Shown: one piece after another, positions 22,201 to 33,431 of the stretch | How positions within the stretch are numbered: the stretch's first letter is position 1 | Layout of the letters: each line of letters starts with the position of its first letter | From: Scolanthus callimorphus | Taxonomy: Eukaryota > Cnidaria > Anthozoa > Actiniaria > Edwardsiidae | Direction: 5' to 3' | Length of the DNA stretch: 64,000 nt | Assembly (NCBI GenBank): GCA_033964015.1 | Contig: CM066917.1 | Coordinates: forward strand, 30,765,951 to 30,829,950 | Translations under genes and position numbers: made by a program | The notes under the pieces: model-generated | The model's input: only the letters and a program-made list of their open reading frames with translations | Database searches by the model: none | What the model was told of the DNA's origin: nothing

Positions 22201-25200
22201 AGCATATTATTATTCAGCCATGCCACTATCTCGGTTCTGATTGGCTAAGAGTACGCAGAGAAAACATGTTGGCGCGCAGTGCCTGACGTCATACTACAGA
22301 CATTAGGATTGATGCACTCTAATGACGTCATAACGCAAGCCAATAGGTTTGGCCGCCATCTTGGTTTTCATTTCGGAAGAGAAAGCCGGTTTTGCCAATA
22401 TTCTCGTCGAATCTGTTATGATTTTTGCCAAGAGATTATTGCTCAGGATATCTAAACATCAACTATGGCTATTTAAATTGAATACAAAAAGGAAAATACC
22501 AATGGACGTAAGATGAAGTTGAAAAACAGTGTCGCCGTGCACGGCCTCATCGTTGACTTCGTTTAGCTAGGTAAGAATTATTGGTTGCTGAATAATAAAA
22601 CAATTATTGAATTCGGTTTTCGCATGATAGTGAGATTTGCCAACGCCTCGAGTTAGTGTTATCCGCCTCAGCTTCGCTTCGGCAGATAACACAAACCTCG
22701 GCGTTGCCAAATCTCACTATCATACTCAACCTCATCCAATAAGTGTTAATAAGTGGGAGATAGGGCGAGATAAGGCGAGATAGGGCGAGATAGGGCGAGA
22801 TAAGGTCCCAGAGTAGGCCTCTAAAAACATACCATAGCAGTTGCCGGTGATCGCTTCATCTCCTCTTGACCGAGCACTGTCAGGTAGGCGAGGTTCACCA
22901 ACACGTAAACACACATGACAGAGAAGATACTCCCCAATATAGCCCACGGCATAGTTCTAGGAAAACGGAGTGGATAGATTAAATTTACAAAATAATACGA
23001 GCCGTGCCTTGTGACCAAATTTTCAATCAACCTTATATTCAATGAATTTCGGATTTTCTCACAGAAAGGGAATAAAAAAGTAGACTTCGTGATCTTTAAA
23101 TTGTCAGGTGCTCTGCTCTCCTAGTGGTGGACTTCTTGAGTCGCAAACGCGCGTGCCAAAATGGAGGAATTTGAGGCGGGGAAATTTAGCCAACGAGAAA
23201 CGCTTATCCAACAGACACATCGGAATGTATTCTTGATTTGCAATCATTCCTTTGGGAATAAAATAACAAAATCACGGCGGCCATGTTGGTGCCCTGAATA
23301 AAAGGAGCAAATGAACTTTCTTTTGTTCTGCACCACCAACATGGCCGCCAGTGACGTCACATGCAAACCAAGAATATTTAGAGAATTAATTTATTTGAGT
23401 AAAAGTCTGTAACAGATCATGCAAACCTTTTTGGCTTGATAACTTCCTCGCTGATGTCGTTAAGTGAATCCCTGAAGGAAAACAATATGGAGTTTTGATA
23501 GCACAAGCGATCAAACCACTCTCATAGTAGTCTTTATTCAAGAAACAAACAACTATCATAATCTTTTTCCGTAACAGGTGCATCGGCATGGGAACGAACG
23601 CCACACTTGATTAGCGCAGCTTTTGATTTCTCTGCTGGTACCTTTTGCTACATTTTAGCGTGAAGAGGGGTGCGCACGTGCATACAGGTAGCTACACGCC
23701 TGGCAAAGTGCATCAAACATATTCTCAAACTCGTTACAAATTCACTTTAAGCTTAAAGGGGCTGTGTCACGGTTGTTTGAACAAACGTTGATAAAATAAG
23801 ACCAGTGATCTACATAAACATCTCAGAATCCTACATTATACTATTATTATATAGCTCGTGTTTATTCGATCAAAGCGCGCGCTCTGATTGGTTCTATCAT
23901 GGTCACGTGGCGGGCTACAAATCCAATGTAGCCCGCGCGGGCTACAATTAAAAATTGTTGCCCGCGCGGGCGACATCGCTAGAGCGAGAAATTTCGGCGG
24001 ATGATTTTTTATTATTTTTACCGTATTTTCTTTTTGCTATATAATAAAACACTTAATGACTGCACCCTCGGGAAACAGCGAGTTTTGTTGTCCCTCGAAT
24101 CTCGATGTTTCCCTCGACTTCCCCTCGGAAAACATCGAGATTCTCGGGAAACAAAACTCGCTGTTTCCCTCGGAAGCAGTCATTAAGTGTATATTATTTA
24201 GTGTTATAAAGAAAATGGAACTGAAACTTGCATTATATTAGTAGGCATAATTTTACGTACGTTTTAGCTTTCGCTATCAAATTTCCAAGTTTGAAAATAT
24301 TGTTTCCAATTCCATCTGCTCGATAACATACGAAAATACTCCAAATTTGTGCTCATCTAACAGTTGAAAGGTTATTTAAGGTTATTCCCCTGTTTTGCAC
24401 GGCGCACGCTGTTCTGCGCATGGATGCGCGATCAATTCGTTCGAAAATGACGCAATCGAGCGCGCGCGCGCAAGCTAAATATCCCCATTTGAGCGAGAAA
24501 CACCAAGAAAAAGTCGCGTTTTGGGATATTGCGCGAAAACAAGATTGGGCAACCCCATTTTTTATTTTACCATTTTGATAAGACTATCATTCCCCTGTTA
24601 TAAAAAAAGTTTAAAGAAATTTCCACGACAAGTTTTTGAGCTATCGTCATAAAAAGCCCCAAAATGAGACACCAAAGACTCACAAATTATCACGAGCGCT
24701 GCGCACATTTTTGCAAATTTTCAAGAGTAGCGTCAACACACATAGAAAATTAAACATTCCAATGTTCGTCCTAGGTAGTGAAGCATCCAACAGTTCTGTT
24801 CAAACTTGCAAGCAAACTGGATTGCTTCATTAGTGAGCGTTTTATCACAATTTTCTTGTTTCGCGTATTCCTTCACAAAATAGCCCTCAGGCACTAAAAA
24901 CAGGGGTATGTTTGCGCCATCACAGTTTCTAAACAAGCATGGGCACCCCCTCTTTTTATTTCATATTTTCATTCCTTATATACTAAATAGTAAATAGACA
25001 AATTAAGAAAAAAATTCTACGACAAGTTTTATTTCAGGGGAATTACCTTAACAAACCTAGATGATTATTTTGCTCATTTCGTTTGAATTTGACTACATTT
25101 TTAAGCAACCTAAATTTGCCTCAAAATCGTGACACTGCCCTTTAAAACAGAAAAACATAATCGTGAAGGAGGTATGGATACGCGATTTTGTTTTGCATAG

Positions 25201-28112
25201 ATTTTTAGGTTTTGTTCTTTCTTTTTCTCGACATTAGCATTGTTTTTCATCAGGATTTCAAACACCTCGAAGTGGGACTCAGCTTTGCCTGTCTCGTGTT
25301 TGATATATTATTTTTTTTTACTGAGCTAATTTTCTTTCTGTTCGGGTCTCGGTCGAAAAGGGCTCATATTGTGAGTTGAACTCTGTTCTAGTGTGTTTCA
25401 CGCCTTTCGGATGAGACAATAAACCGACTAGGTCCCATCTCACCTTTGGCTATTCTACCCAGAGTTTGAGGGGGGACGTTAAAGAACCACTGGGGGTGCA
25501 ATAAACTCTTTGTCAGTGATAACCCTCAATGTATGTGCTTATGACCGCTGCAAGTCTGGGGAGTAGGTCTCCAACATTTGCATTTACATTTGTTTAAATC
25601 CTATTTCATAATGTTATCATTCATTTACTTTACCCATCACGTACCATCCTTCGTATGCCCATAACGACGCCTGTGCCGCCAACCCTAACACTCCAATTTG
25701 TGTTGTAGTCCCTTGGAAAGAATTACTGAAGCTAGAAGTAGAACCTGAAACGGATAACATGGCTAAGCTAGCACAAAGCGAGTAAACGAATGAAGATTCG
25801 AGCCTCTGGTACCCAGGGTAGGTACACCAATCATGCTCAGCTATGTACTTGACCAATCACGTTTAGGTATGTCATGTACATTGACCAATCATGTTCAGGT
25901 ACGCCATGTACATTGACCAATCATGTTCAGGTACGCCATGTGTACCTTGACCAATCACGTTCAGTTAAGCCATGTAAATTGACCAATCATGTTCAGGTAC
26001 GCCATGTACATTGACCAATCATGTTCAGATACGCCGCCATGTGTACCATGTGTACCTTGACCAATCACGTTCAGTTAAGCCACATAATTGACCAATCACG
26101 TTCAGGTACGCCATGTACATTGACCAGTCATGTTCAGGTACGCCTTAGTACATTGACCAATCATGTTCAGGTACGCCATGTACCATAACCATTCGCGTTC
26201 AGTTACGCCATGAACATTGACCAATCATGTTCATGAACCTTGACCAATCACGTTCAAGTACGCCATGTACATTGACCAATCATGTTCAGGTACGCCATGT
26301 AAATTGACCAATCATGATCAGGTACGCCATGTACCTTGACCAATCACGCTCAGATACGCCATGCACCTTGACCAATGACGTTCAGGTACGCCATGCACAT
26401 TTGAGCGATCATGCATGTTCAGGTACGCTATGTACTTCTTCACAATCATGTTCAAATACGCTATGTACCTTGACCAATCATGTTCATAAGCTTACCTTGA
26501 CCAATCCTGACAAAACCCGTAATGATAATCATGAAAAGTGCAGAAAACTTCGCCACTGTAAAGACAATCTGGACGACCGCTGCATGCTTCGAGCTCAAAT
26601 GTTTACAAGTATAAGGAGACCTTTGGACAAATGATACAAGTTGATTAGTGCTAACATAACACCTCGAGTGACTTTTGTAGCTTTAGAAAATCAAAGCCGA
26701 AAGCCGACCACTTAGCGTCCCAAAAAGAAACTCTCACAGAGGCGAAGAGATTTGACTTCACTTTAGAGTGTTGACATGAATGCAATAACACCAAATACTC
26801 CTAGCCAATTCATAGTTCCGACCTGTCATTCAAAGCCATAGTTACTGTTGTTAAGTCCCTAAAACAAACCAGAGTTTTCCTTTAAAAAAGTCCAAAATAT
26901 TCCGATCCCGCTTAAGTTTACCAGATATCCCCATCTACGTATCATCTCAGTTTACACCATAAAAGCCAAAAAAGTGCTGCAAATCGGACTGATTCGGAAG
27001 TCCTGAAATACTGTGGGACACGATCAGTTCCCGTGGAGAATCTTGACTCTGATTAGTAACTCTGATTGGTATCTCCAGATAGCGTGAACTGGCTTCATTG
27101 TTATTTGATCGGAAATATGAATCGTGAACGAGAGAAAGGCCAGATCTGGTCCCCAACCAAGCGCCAAGAAGCCAAGAGCATCTATCTAATTTTACTTACA
27201 GATCGCAGAAGCAGCTATGATTTTCTGGAGAGGTATCAGATCCTTCCGGTCACCACAACCCGGAAGATCACCTCCATGGCATACGAAGCAAACGTCAATG
27301 CCTTGATTGCTGAACTTGATGGTCCGACGAGGAGAAGTTTGAGCCAGATGGTGGCAAATGCAGGCAAATCCCCCAGAGTGGACTTGATCAGAATGTATTC
27401 ACCTGGCGTGAAAGTGCTTTTAGGATTAGTTCGATTTAGTATCGTAAAAATATAAGAGTAGACCCAGCACTTTGATTGTTTATTTATACACTAGAGTGAG
27501 TGGTTTCCATAAACCCGTGGAATACACTTTAGCATATTTAGTAGTAATACACTTTAATTTCTTTGTTCTCTTTTGTGCTGGCTTGACTACTACACTTTGA
27601 CTATTACACTTGTTCCACGGGCTTATGAAAACCACTCTACTGTAATCAGTATTCGTCCCATACAAAAATGGCTGGAATCTTAGGCGGGAACTATCGCCAA
27701 TCAGAAACGTCCCTCGCACAGGTATATTGGAAATGCGGGACGCATGAAGGCTGTATAATATATATATTGATTATATTATATTATCGAAAATTAATAGTAT
27801 AGATATAATCTTTTTTGCACCTCCACATTTAGGGAATGTGAGTCCCAACTCGACCCAGCACATCCCTCCAAAGAACACAAGCACTCCACACACCAACCAC
27901 ACCATCATTGTCATGCCAACCGACCCGCTGTACACTAGAACCCAACGAGCCGATACAAATATACCAGAGCCGATCATACCACCCGCGACCATAGACATTG
28001 CCGCGAACATCCCGAGGTTCCGTCGTAAGGTGATGTCGTTATGAGCATCTTTGAGATTTGGTTCTGGGTTCACTTCTACATTATCAGGATTGGTAAGCCG
28101 CTGAGTTGCCAT
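19246..28112 (-). CDS. SLC7 family LAT-type amino-acid exchanger (light chain), 11 exons, two one-base frame breaks
   Basis: Family role: a 12-TM APC-fold light chain that exchanges neutral or cationic amino acids and pairs with an SLC3 heavy chain by a disulfide. Exons on the minus strand: 28112-27821, 27402-27200, 26620-26496, 25744-25645, 23471-23427, 22956-22833, 21594-21491, 21201-21105, 20463-20308, 19683-19506, 19325-19246; about 501 aa. Landmarks are GMIGSGIFVS (TM1), KCGGEY, LLLVGPSSSAIKALTFA, the TM3-TM4 loop Cys in FPGCGDRKD (heavy-chain partner), ASLWAYEGW, SEEVIKPKR, FAAARESHLPSFLAMIH, FSFAEWFTYTLTVTGLLW and YKRPNLPRPFKL. All junction phases agree. Exon 2 (near 27270, ATCTTCCGGG) and exon 3 (near 26595, CATTTGAGCTC) each lack one base relative to the family frame. 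Either assembly errors or a recent pseudogene is possible. The exact SLC7 member is uncertain (b0,+AT or y+LAT-like). Confidence 0.88.
20536..20690. mobile_element. Short MITE of the CAGGGGCGGA family
   Basis: Starts CAGGGGCGGATCTAGGAT with a G run and ends with a C run and TTAATCCGCCTATGG. No protein is encoded. It sits in an SLC7 intron. Confidence 0.6.
21781..22168. mobile_element. MITE with inverted ends containing a tRNA-like SINE core
   Basis: The ends near 21787-21814 and 22136-22164 are inverted copies sharing CCCAATGGTTGAAACCAGAA. Inside, 22011-22075 has a tRNA-like A box (TAGCCTAGTGGTTAGAGT) and B box (GGATCGAATC), suggesting a SINE body or tRNA relic. It lies in an SLC7 intron. 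Confidence 0.65.
22625..22735. repeat. Short palindrome in an SLC7 intron
   Basis: ATGATAGTGAGATTTGCCAA at the left pairs with TTGCCAAATCTCACTATCAT at the right. The centre has TTATCCGCC..GGCAGATAA. It could form a hairpin of roughly 45-bp arms. Confidence 0.8.
22753..22806. repeat. 10-bp tandem repeat next to the SLC7 exon 6 donor
   Basis: About five copies of GGGCGAGATA/AGGCGAGATA, ending 26 bases from the 5' splice site at 22831-22832. Confidence 0.85.
23753..25144. mobile_element. Non-autonomous element with short inverted ends and a nested palindrome
   Basis: The ends are TTAAAGGGGCTGTGTCACG and, inverted, CGTGACACTGCCCTTTAA. Inside, 24045-24194 is a palindrome with arms of about 65 bp (CACTTAATGACTGC at the left, GCAGTCATTAAGTG at the right), probably a later MITE insertion. 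No open frame with family likeness is present. The element lies in an SLC7 intron. Confidence 0.7.
25370..25560 (+). mobile_element. SINE 3' part
   Basis: Contains CGGATGAGACAATAAACCG and GGGACGTTAAAGAACCAC. The latter word recurs in the tRNA-headed SINE at 38461-38700, so this looks like a headless copy of the same family. Confidence 0.55.
25805..26495. repeat. ~33-bp minisatellite adjoining SLC7 exon 3
   Basis: About twenty diverged copies of a 30-36 bp unit; on the plus strand each contains TTGACCAATCA and GTTCAGGTACGCCATGTA. The array ends at the splice donor of SLC7 exon 3 (donor 26494-26495). In gene orientation the unit contains GATTGGTCAAGGTA, which is also the exon-intron junction sequence GATTGGTCAAG|GTA. 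Confidence 0.93.
27493..27640. mobile_element. Short MITE
   Basis: The ends AGAGTGAGTGGTTTCCATAA and GGCTTATGAAAACCACTCT are inverted copies. It sits in SLC7 intron 1. No coding content. Confidence 0.7.
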
Positions 28113-29520
28113 GGTAACACTAAAAAGCAGAAAGCACTGTCTCAATAACACATTCGTGTGTAGTACGTTTTGCCGCGGTGTCGTAGCTGCTTTTTTAACT
28201 GCTGTCATCAGCGTGCTAGAAATTCGAAATGCGAGACATAGTCTGACGTGCCAGAAATTATCGCCAAGATGTCAGGCAAAATAGCATGTAAAAGGCAAAT
28301 TCCTAGCCGATTCGTGTGAAAAATTCAGGTAAACATTTTCAATCAAAACTGTAACTGTTCTACAATGGTATTTATAGTGCTACTTCTTCTGTTATCTTGA
28401 AATGGGCTCAAATCTTCAAGATATCAGAGGAAGTAGCAATTCTTTATTTTGTGATTGAAGAACATTTTCATCGTACTTTTCTCGTGGTTTTCCTACCCAT
28501 ACATATTTTCTCAGTATTTTTAACGTAATACTTCACGCAAACCACGTAACCTTGGAAGGGCCTGGGATCAGCGTTATCATTAATATTACACACTTTTACA
28601 CCGACATTGCGTAGGGGATTTCACCATTATCCTAGTTATCTTTTTTATACAAAGAAACTTTTCGAATGTTCTTGGCTTCCAGGTAGAAACACGAAATCTC
28701 TCTCGGTAAGACTAAAACTATGGCAAGACTTTGAAAAACTTCATCGTAGTGAATCTTAACGAGTCACGAAACGGACGAAATAAGCTACGATGAGTTGTGT
28801 CGAATTCATGATCGATCATGAACTGCAATGCGTACCTTATTTTGCCTCGATGGATACTGATGGCGGCCTGATGTGTGGCTGGCGTTCTTTACTGCTATAC
28901 ACTCGGACAAGTTACTCAAAATGTTCTTGCCTCAAAAACAGTCATGAGTTTACTTCAATTCCGTGACGAAATGACAAGGGCCCACATCCACCTTTTGCTT
29001 TACCTGCATTACATGATAGTTGATATCCCGTTTCAGATGTCATACAAGGGAGGAGGGTTACCATTCTCTTTCGTCTTTCAGGTCTTTCCCGCCCCATTCT
29101 CAGTATTCTCGTACTCAGAGCTTCCCGGCGCGCTCCTCTGCTCGCGAAGAGGCTCGGGGACATCTGAGAGCCTTCGCTGATTAGCTGATTTTGGACGTTG
29201 GGGCATGCGCATAAAGTTATTTCTCTCAACAGCTCTTCAAATCTCGCGCATGCGTCAATCGCTGTCACCAGAGCCTTACCCGCGAGGCGACGAGCCGCAC
29301 TGCCGGGGATGGAACTCTTTGGTTCGAGAGGATCCCTGCATGAGGAACCCAAGCGTGCAGTTTGAATGGGTATCCTCCAAAAGGGAAACTTTTAGCCATG
29401 TAAACGCTCCTTCTACAGCTGCTAGGTGTCTTGTTACAGAATAAGCGCATCACAACAATTAGCTTGATTTTTTTACATTTATTTTCAAAGTTATGAAAAT
29501 CTGATAATCGAGCATGTTAG
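28113..29520. other. Upstream region of the SLC7 gene
   Basis: The first few hundred bases should hold the divergent SLC7 promoter. Bases 28900-29330 look like old repeat DNA: GAGCTTCCCGG/CTCGGGGACATCTGAG and GCTGTCACCAGAGCC are shared in style with 38280-38450. No gene is recognised. Confidence 0.4.
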
Positions 29521-29524
29521 TCTC

Positions 29525-29700
29525 CGCCGATCGGTTAGCGCAGTGGTAGAGCGCCGGGCTGTTGCAGCTGTTGTGCGGGAGGCGTTCAAACCCGCGCCGG
29601 ATCAACACGTCCAGGGTCTTTTCTGAATATTGAGGAGAAGGTATACTGCTTGTTCCAAGATCTTTGCGTCTTCTCGGATAAGGACGTAACCGTCGTGGGA
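29525..29700 (+). mobile_element. tRNA-derived SINE
   Basis: The head has a pol III A box (TTAGCGCAGTGGTAGAGCG) and B box (GCGTTCAAACCCG) spaced as in a tRNA. The body has TGAGGAGAAGGT and CTTCTCGGATAAGGA, also present in the copy at 38461. It does not fold as a full functional tRNA. Confidence 0.8.
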
Positions 29701-30169
29701 TTTTCGCACATTGAAAGATTATTTTCGTTTTCTGCGTTTTCCACAGTCTCTTTGTTCTCTACTCCTTTCACACAACGCGTTTCGACTCGGTAAAGAGTTC
29801 TCATCAGAAAATAATAATAACGGAAATAATATTTTAACAGTTTTTTCTATGCGAATCACGTTTATCAGAATGCCGAGGCTCAGATCCTCCCCCCCCCCCC
29901 CCCCCTCCCCCTCCCCTAAAAAAGAACTTGCGTCACCTCCAGTTGCTGAACATGAAAGGAAATTCTGGCTAAACACTGAATGTTACTATAGCATTCGAGA
30001 AATATTCTTGGCAACCGATTTTATCCTTACATTAAACCAGCATCTCATTAAAACTTTTGTTCACGTTTTGGAGGACGTTTCGCGACGCAGCAGTTTTACT
30101 CAGATAGCGTGTATAATAAGCACACGGATTTATTTCTTAACAATTATTTTCTTAGAAAAGAAACTTAAA

Positions 30170-30595
30170 ATGCCAGTAGTATCATCAGAAGACTTGATAG
30201 CTCTCCTCGCTCTTCTTACGAGCGAAACAAGACATAAAATAGTCGAAAACAAGCGACGAGTAAAGGGAAGTGTAATGGCTGGACTCGGCGCTACTATCGG
30301 TGGAGTTTGTGGCGGGCCTGTAGGGGTTGTAATTGGCGGCGTGGCCGGTGGAACCGTAGCTGCTTTTACAACAAAAAGAACAGAGATAACTGTGGAACAA
30401 TATTTGATCGACATGAACAAGGAAGAAAGGGAAAGTCTTTTTAAGTACATGAGGTATTTGGTCGACGAGAGTCGAGTGAGAAGCTTTGTTGCTTTAAATG
30501 CAAAGGTCGCTACAGATTGGGAGCTGAAGAGACGGTTTCTTGAAGTTTTACTTTGCTATCTTACAAATGAATTGAGACTTACAGTGGTTGAGTGA
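30170..30595 (+). CDS. C19orf12-like membrane protein, copy 1 (single exon)
   Basis: The protein is 141 aa. Family background: human C19orf12 is a small glycine-zipper protein of mitochondria, ER and contact sites, mutated in the neurodegeneration MPAN; its biochemical role is unsettled. Here an N-terminal helix (SSEDLIALLALLT) is followed by a Gly-rich hydrophobic hairpin at about residues 42-65 (GATIGGVCGG.. then VIGGVAGGTVAA). A C-terminal helical part ends FLEVLLCYLTNELR. The start at 30170 is chosen because it matches the family N-terminus. An in-frame ATG at 29711 would add 153 residues of proline-rich and SINE-derived sequence. There is no intron. Its nearest relative in the window is the next gene downstream. 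Confidence 0.85.
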   Translation: MPVVSSEDLIALLALLTSETRHKIVENKRRVKGSVMAGLGATIGGVCGGPVGVVIGGVAGGTVAAFTTKRTEITVEQYLIDMNKEERESLFKYMRYLVDESRVRSFVALNAKVATDWELKRRFLEVLLCYLTNELRLTVVE

Positions 30596-31340
30596 TACGG
30601 GGGGAACCTTGATACTACTGATATGGCGAAGAAAGAACTCACCTACATCAGCAAAAACATTAAGAAGAACCAACAGCCAGAACCCAGAAGCAGTTTGTCT
30701 TTTTTAGTTCTTTGCATCGCGGTAAAAAGCTAGCGTACACAGACATAGAAGAGGCTGAATTAAAAAAAAAAAATGAGTCGAATATGAAATGCAAAAAGAA
30801 CAAATGGGAAATCTAAGTAATCTGACAACAACTTGAAGTTTTTCCCTTTTTTCGAACATTTTTCCTTTATTGTGTCGTAGTCTGATGCCGAAAGGCTGAT
30901 GGTTGTCGTCAGTTTCTAGAGGCTGAGATATAATTCAACCTTAAAATGTTTTACTGGAAGAGAAAAGTTCCCACAGAGTCCTGTTTCTTGATAGAGATTA
31001 GAAAGTGAACAGAATAAGTCTCTCGTATTATTATTTTCATTTGTAAATCTATTCGATGATGTGGAATTACAATAATATTGTGACTGGCCTTTGTTCCTTT
31101 GGAGACGGCGCAACTCGTGGAAAAATCCTACCATTATCAATGCTGACGTAATTGTCAAAACAAGACTTGGCATTAAATTGTTACTAAAACTAGATTTTTT
31201 TCATTAAAAACCGGCTGAGATTTTTGTGATTTTTGCCAGAGTGTGATCAATGGATCAAGCTTTGCGGAATAAAAAGTGATACGATATCACTTGGCGGCTC
31301 TGCTGGGTGACTTCGTTATAAAATTCGCCTCAAATGTGTA

Positions 31341-31583
31341 ATAAAGCCGGCTTTTCACTAGTGAAGTAAGCGGAGAACTAGGAAACGTAAGGAAGTTTGC
31401 GTTCGTGTGAAAACCAAAGAACGGAGACGGAGAAGGAGTAAGCGCGAAGGAAGCAGGACGGAAGGTTTCCTTTTTCTTACGTCTCCGCTTACGCTTACGT
31501 CGCTACTGTCATCACGACGATTTTCACACAAACGTAAGCTCTCCTTCTTCGTCTCCGTTTACTTTGACTAGTGAAAAGCCAGG
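31341..31583. mobile_element. Palindromic MITE between the C19orf12-like genes
   Basis: The ends GCCGGCTTTTCACTAGTGAA and ACTAGTGAAAAGCCAGG are inverted. The interior is purine-rich on the left (GGAGACGGAGAAGGAG) and mirrored by pyrimidines on the right (CTCCTTCTTCGTCTCC). Confidence 0.8.
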
Positions 31584-31642
31584 TTTTAAATGTTTGCACT
31601 TCTCTTACAGGTACTCCCATTTTCAACTTACTTGCTACGTCT

Positions 31643-31810
31643 GCAGGGGTGGATTTAGGATTGGGGGGGGGGGGCGAGGGAAATTTCCCCATTATACATT
31701 TAGTGTATTTGCTGGTATGGAGGATATTTTAACATTTTCGTCCGCTAAGTTTTCACTATCCCCCCCCCCCCCCCCCCCCCCTTCACAGAATTCCTGGATC
31801 CGCTCCTGGT
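31643..31810. mobile_element. MITE of the CAGGGGCGGA family
   Basis: Starts CAGGGGTGGATTTAGGAT with a long G run and ends with a long C run then TGGATCCGCTCCTGG. It lies just upstream of the second C19orf12-like gene. Confidence 0.65.
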
Positions 31811-32034
31811 CTGTCCAAGACTGTCTGCCACTTCGACCAAAGAGACAATAAAATTAAAAAGACAAAACAATTACTAATAAAAGGACAAAACACAGGGCCG
31901 ACATGAAAAAGAAAACTGAGGTCAAGTCAGCGGTCATGCACTTGAGCATGGGTTCGAGGCTTGTCGGGGAATACCCCTTTCCTGTTGTCCTGTGGTTCAG
32001 TTCATTTCTCTTTCGTTTCTCATCCCGCTTTGTC

Positions 32035-32457
32035 ATGCCAGTTTCTCCATACGATTTACAGCGAGTCTTAGCCGTTCTGGCCGACGAAGATGAGCTGAAA
32101 GCTACCGTATCAGGCAGTTTATATGGCGGTCTTATTGCGGGAGCAACAACAGTCCTCGGTGGCTTGATAGCAGGGCCGCCTGGCTTGGCAATCGGAGGTG
32201 CTGTCGGAGGTGCTTTAGCTTTCAAAAGCGCAGGAAATTTCAAGCCTGTCTCTCAAATAATCACCGATCTAAGCCCACACGACAGACGGTTGCTGTATGA
32301 CTATATGAAAGACATCGTAGAAAGAATAACCGTGGATGATTATATAGCGTTGTTGGCGTTTTTGAGTGGCGGACCCGGACTACTGTTGAGACAGCAACTA
32401 ATCGATCGAAGCGTGGAATTTCTGAAAAACCAGCTGCGAGTACAGCTTGCCCCGTAG
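32035..32457 (+). CDS. C19orf12-like membrane protein, copy 2 (single exon)
   Basis: The protein is 140 aa and closer to vertebrate C19orf12 than copy 1. It has an N-terminal helix (LQRVLAVLAD), then a glycine-zipper hairpin at about residues 30-60 with GGLIAGPPGLAIGGAVGGAL, then FKPVSQIITDLSP, which matches the family's conserved middle, and a C-terminal helical end VEFLKNQLR. An upstream in-frame ATG at 31903 would add 44 residues and cannot be excluded, since human C19orf12 also has a longer N-terminal form. AATAAA lies near 32628. It is in tandem with copy 1, 1.4 kb apart, and both lack introns. Confidence 0.9.
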   Translation: MPVSPYDLQRVLAVLADEDELKATVSGSLYGGLIAGATTVLGGLIAGPPGLAIGGAVGGALAFKSAGNFKPVSQIITDLSPHDRRLLYDYMKDIVERITVDDYIALLAFLSGGPGLLLRQQLIDRSVEFLKNQLRVQLAP

Positions 32458-33156
32458 AAAAATCATATTGGTATTATTTACAGCTATCACATGAAAAGAG
32501 AATAACTTATGTAGCACATGAAGCAGGGAACTTATTTTAATGCTGACATCATTCAGACCGTGGATGAATTTAATAATAGATGCCTGCTGATTTCCAAGTT
32601 CCAAGAAATTAATTATGTCATGTGCCATGAATAAACTAGACCCTTGATACGTACAGAAATCACAATTATTCACATGAAAATGCTTATTAAGAAGTAGATT
32701 ACTATTATCAAGAAGCCAGAAGGAGAAGTTACAAGCTACAAGTTATACTTGCTAGACTAAAATATATTTTGTGGTCACACAAACCCCTAAAAAGTATTGG
32801 ATTTAGTATCCCTTTGCTACACGTAGTTGTATTCTAGTGACTAGCAGACATCTCGAAACTCCTTCCACGTCAAAATAATAGCAATACGAAGCTTATAATA
32901 TAAGGCTTGCTTTTGATGGTGTGGGCTTTCCCACGCCCTGCTACATGTACGAATGATGGTGTACTATGCTAGTAGTCAGTCAACTTGTTTAAGCCAATCA
33001 GATCCTACCCTGTTCCACCTAGTGCATGCACTGACCTGGCTTCTGCCACCATGTTTGACTAGTTTACTTCATGATGGAAGCGAGACAACTGCACAATGTA
33101 ACATAGGCCATGGACCTGATTGACTTGGCCTGTTTGATTGACTACACCCCAAGAAT
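32458..33156. other. Intergenic DNA after the C19orf12-like pair
   Basis: 3' UTR of copy 2 and unassigned AT-rich sequence. No exon or RNA gene is seen. Confidence 0.35.
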
Positions 33157-33431
33157 AGAGTTAACAGACGCCCACTCAAAATCAATTTTAATTGCACTTG
33201 CAATGAGATAAAACCACTTCTTTGAGAGGTTTCAAATCGACCAAACGACAGCTTTGCTTGCTGTCGAAGCCATCTTGAACTCACGAAGACAAACGCGACA
33301 CAGGCAAAATGTGCCGACCATCACTGCCCAGATCTGTGCAGTGTCACGCCACCCAGTACGTTACTTGGCTATAATATTGCTCAGGTATCTCACTCAAATC
33401 TTTTGATTTTGAGTGGGCATCTGTTAACTCA
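33157..33431. mobile_element. MITE with 28-bp inverted ends
   Basis: The ends contain GAGTTAACAGACGCCCACTC and, inverted, GAGTGGGCATCTGTTAACTC with one mismatch. No coding content. Confidence 0.8.

Noticed and set aside
26314..26634. 106-codon plus-strand open frame with repeated motifs
   Set aside because: It is the minisatellite plus the antisense of SLC7 exon 3.
27066..27455. 129-codon plus-strand open frame
   Set aside because: It is the antisense of SLC7 exon 2 and flanking intron.
28942..29352. 136-codon minus-strand open frame
   Set aside because: Arg/Pro-rich composition in repeat-like DNA, with no family likeness or splice context.
29527..29600. Possible tRNA gene
   Set aside because: A and B boxes are present but the acceptor and anticodon stems do not pair properly and the body continues as a SINE.
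29711..30169. N-terminal extension of C19orf12-like copy 1
   Set aside because: The in-frame extension is proline-rich, crosses a C run and follows SINE sequence; family proteins start near 30170.
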